DNA from: JBCBTJ01 sp964597685
GTDB taxonomy: Bacteria; Pseudomonadota; Alphaproteobacteria; Caulobacterales; Hyphomonadaceae
Direction of reading: 5' to 3'
DNA length: 6,387 nucleotides
Assembly (NCBI GenBank): GCA_964597685.1
Contig: CAZQZC010000158.1
Coordinates: forward strand, 1 to 6,387
Under the pieces are notes generated by a model. The model was not told the DNA's origin. It made no database searches and was given only the letters and a program-made list of their open reading frames with translations. The translations under genes and the position numbers were made by a program. Below, one piece after another: positions 6,124 through 6,387 of the stretch; positions within the stretch are counted from its first letter, which is position 1, and each line of letters opens with the position of its first letter.

Positions 6124-6387
6124 ATGTTCGACGAGATGGGCGATTTGGAAACTCCGCGCGCGCCCTACCGCGCGGTTGCGGATTGGCTTGCCGGATCTGA
6201 ACTTGCGGAATTGAGACGAAAGAGCGCGGAAGCCGAGGCGCTGTTCAAGCGGATCGGGATCACCTTCGCCGTCTATGGGGAGGGTGGCGACCCCGAGCGG
6301 CTTATACCCTTTGATCTGGTGCCGCGGGTGATTTCGGCGACCGAATGGGAGCGTGTCGACCGTGGCGTGAAGCAAAGGGCGGATGGG
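6124..6387 (+). CDS. Circularly permuted ATP-grasp protein, N-terminal fragment cut by the window edge
   Basis: The frame is open from ATG 6124 to the last base, giving 88 residues with no stop, so the gene continues to the right. It begins MFDEMGDLE. It then has the family-typical block PYRAVADWLA (residues 14-23), an alpha-helical charged stretch, and FKRIGITFAVYGEGGDPE (41-58) leading into RLIPFDLVPRVI (59-70) and SATEWERVDRG (71-81). This order matches the start of circularly permuted ATP-grasp type 2 proteins (DUF404/DUF407), usually about 470-500 residues long. ATP-grasp enzymes join a carboxylate to an amine or thiol through an acyl-phosphate; this subfamily's substrate is not established. 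The ATP-binding and catalytic residues lie outside the window. The gene is divergent from the transglutaminase/DUF2126 gene across 116 bases. In related genomes it is commonly followed by an alpha-E (DUF403) gene and another transglutaminase, which is the expectation for the unseen flank. Confidence 0.9.
   Translation, partial: MFDEMGDLETPRAPYRAVADWLAGSELAELRRKSAEAEALFKRIGITFAVYGEGGDPERLIPFDLVPRVISATEWERVDRGVKQRADG

Noticed and set aside
6052..6375. Minus-strand open frame at 6052-6375 as a gene upstream of the DUF2126 gene
   Set aside because: It lies opposite the ATP-grasp start, which has a strong Shine-Dalgarno site and clear family sequence. The minus-strand protein has no recognised features.

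Overview
The window is GC-rich double-stranded DNA with short intergenic gaps and codon use strongly biased to G/C at third positions. This fits an alphaproteobacterial chromosome. No insertion sequence, CRISPR array, tRNA, rRNA or phage gene was seen. Four protein genes are supported, three complete and one cut by the right edge.

Layout from left to right: (1) 1-303 holds no convincing gene. A rho-independent terminator near its left end probably closes a gene lying outside the window. (2) 304-1050 on the minus strand encodes a seven-helix membrane protein resembling the DUF2306 family. (3) A 67-base divergent gap leads to a complete, soluble-looking cytochrome P450 at 1118-2509 on the plus strand. 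(4) A 162-base convergent spacer contains several hairpins, one of them a fair terminator for the minus-strand gene. (5) 2672-6007 on the minus strand encodes a 1111-residue protein that joins a transglutaminase-like N-terminal part, with an apparently intact Cys-His-Asp triad, to a large DUF2126 domain, a predicted amidoligase of the glutamine-synthetase-like fold. (6) A 116-base divergent gap follows, with two inverted repeats next to the start of the large gene. (7) From 6124 to the end of the window an open plus-strand frame encodes the first 88 residues of a circularly permuted ATP-grasp protein. It has a strong ribosome binding site but no stop codon inside the window.

The most interesting part is the right half. 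Transglutaminase/DUF2126 proteins, circularly permuted ATP-grasp proteins, alpha-E (DUF403) proteins and often a second transglutaminase and a proteasome-like (Anbu) protease form a conserved bacterial neighbourhood. Comparative genomics predicts that it makes and turns over a peptide or peptide-like conjugate, but its product and physiological role are poorly defined. Here two components are transcribed head-to-head from a shared control region. The rest of the set would be expected just beyond the right edge. The P450 and the DUF2306-like gene form a separate divergent pair with no evident functional tie to that system.
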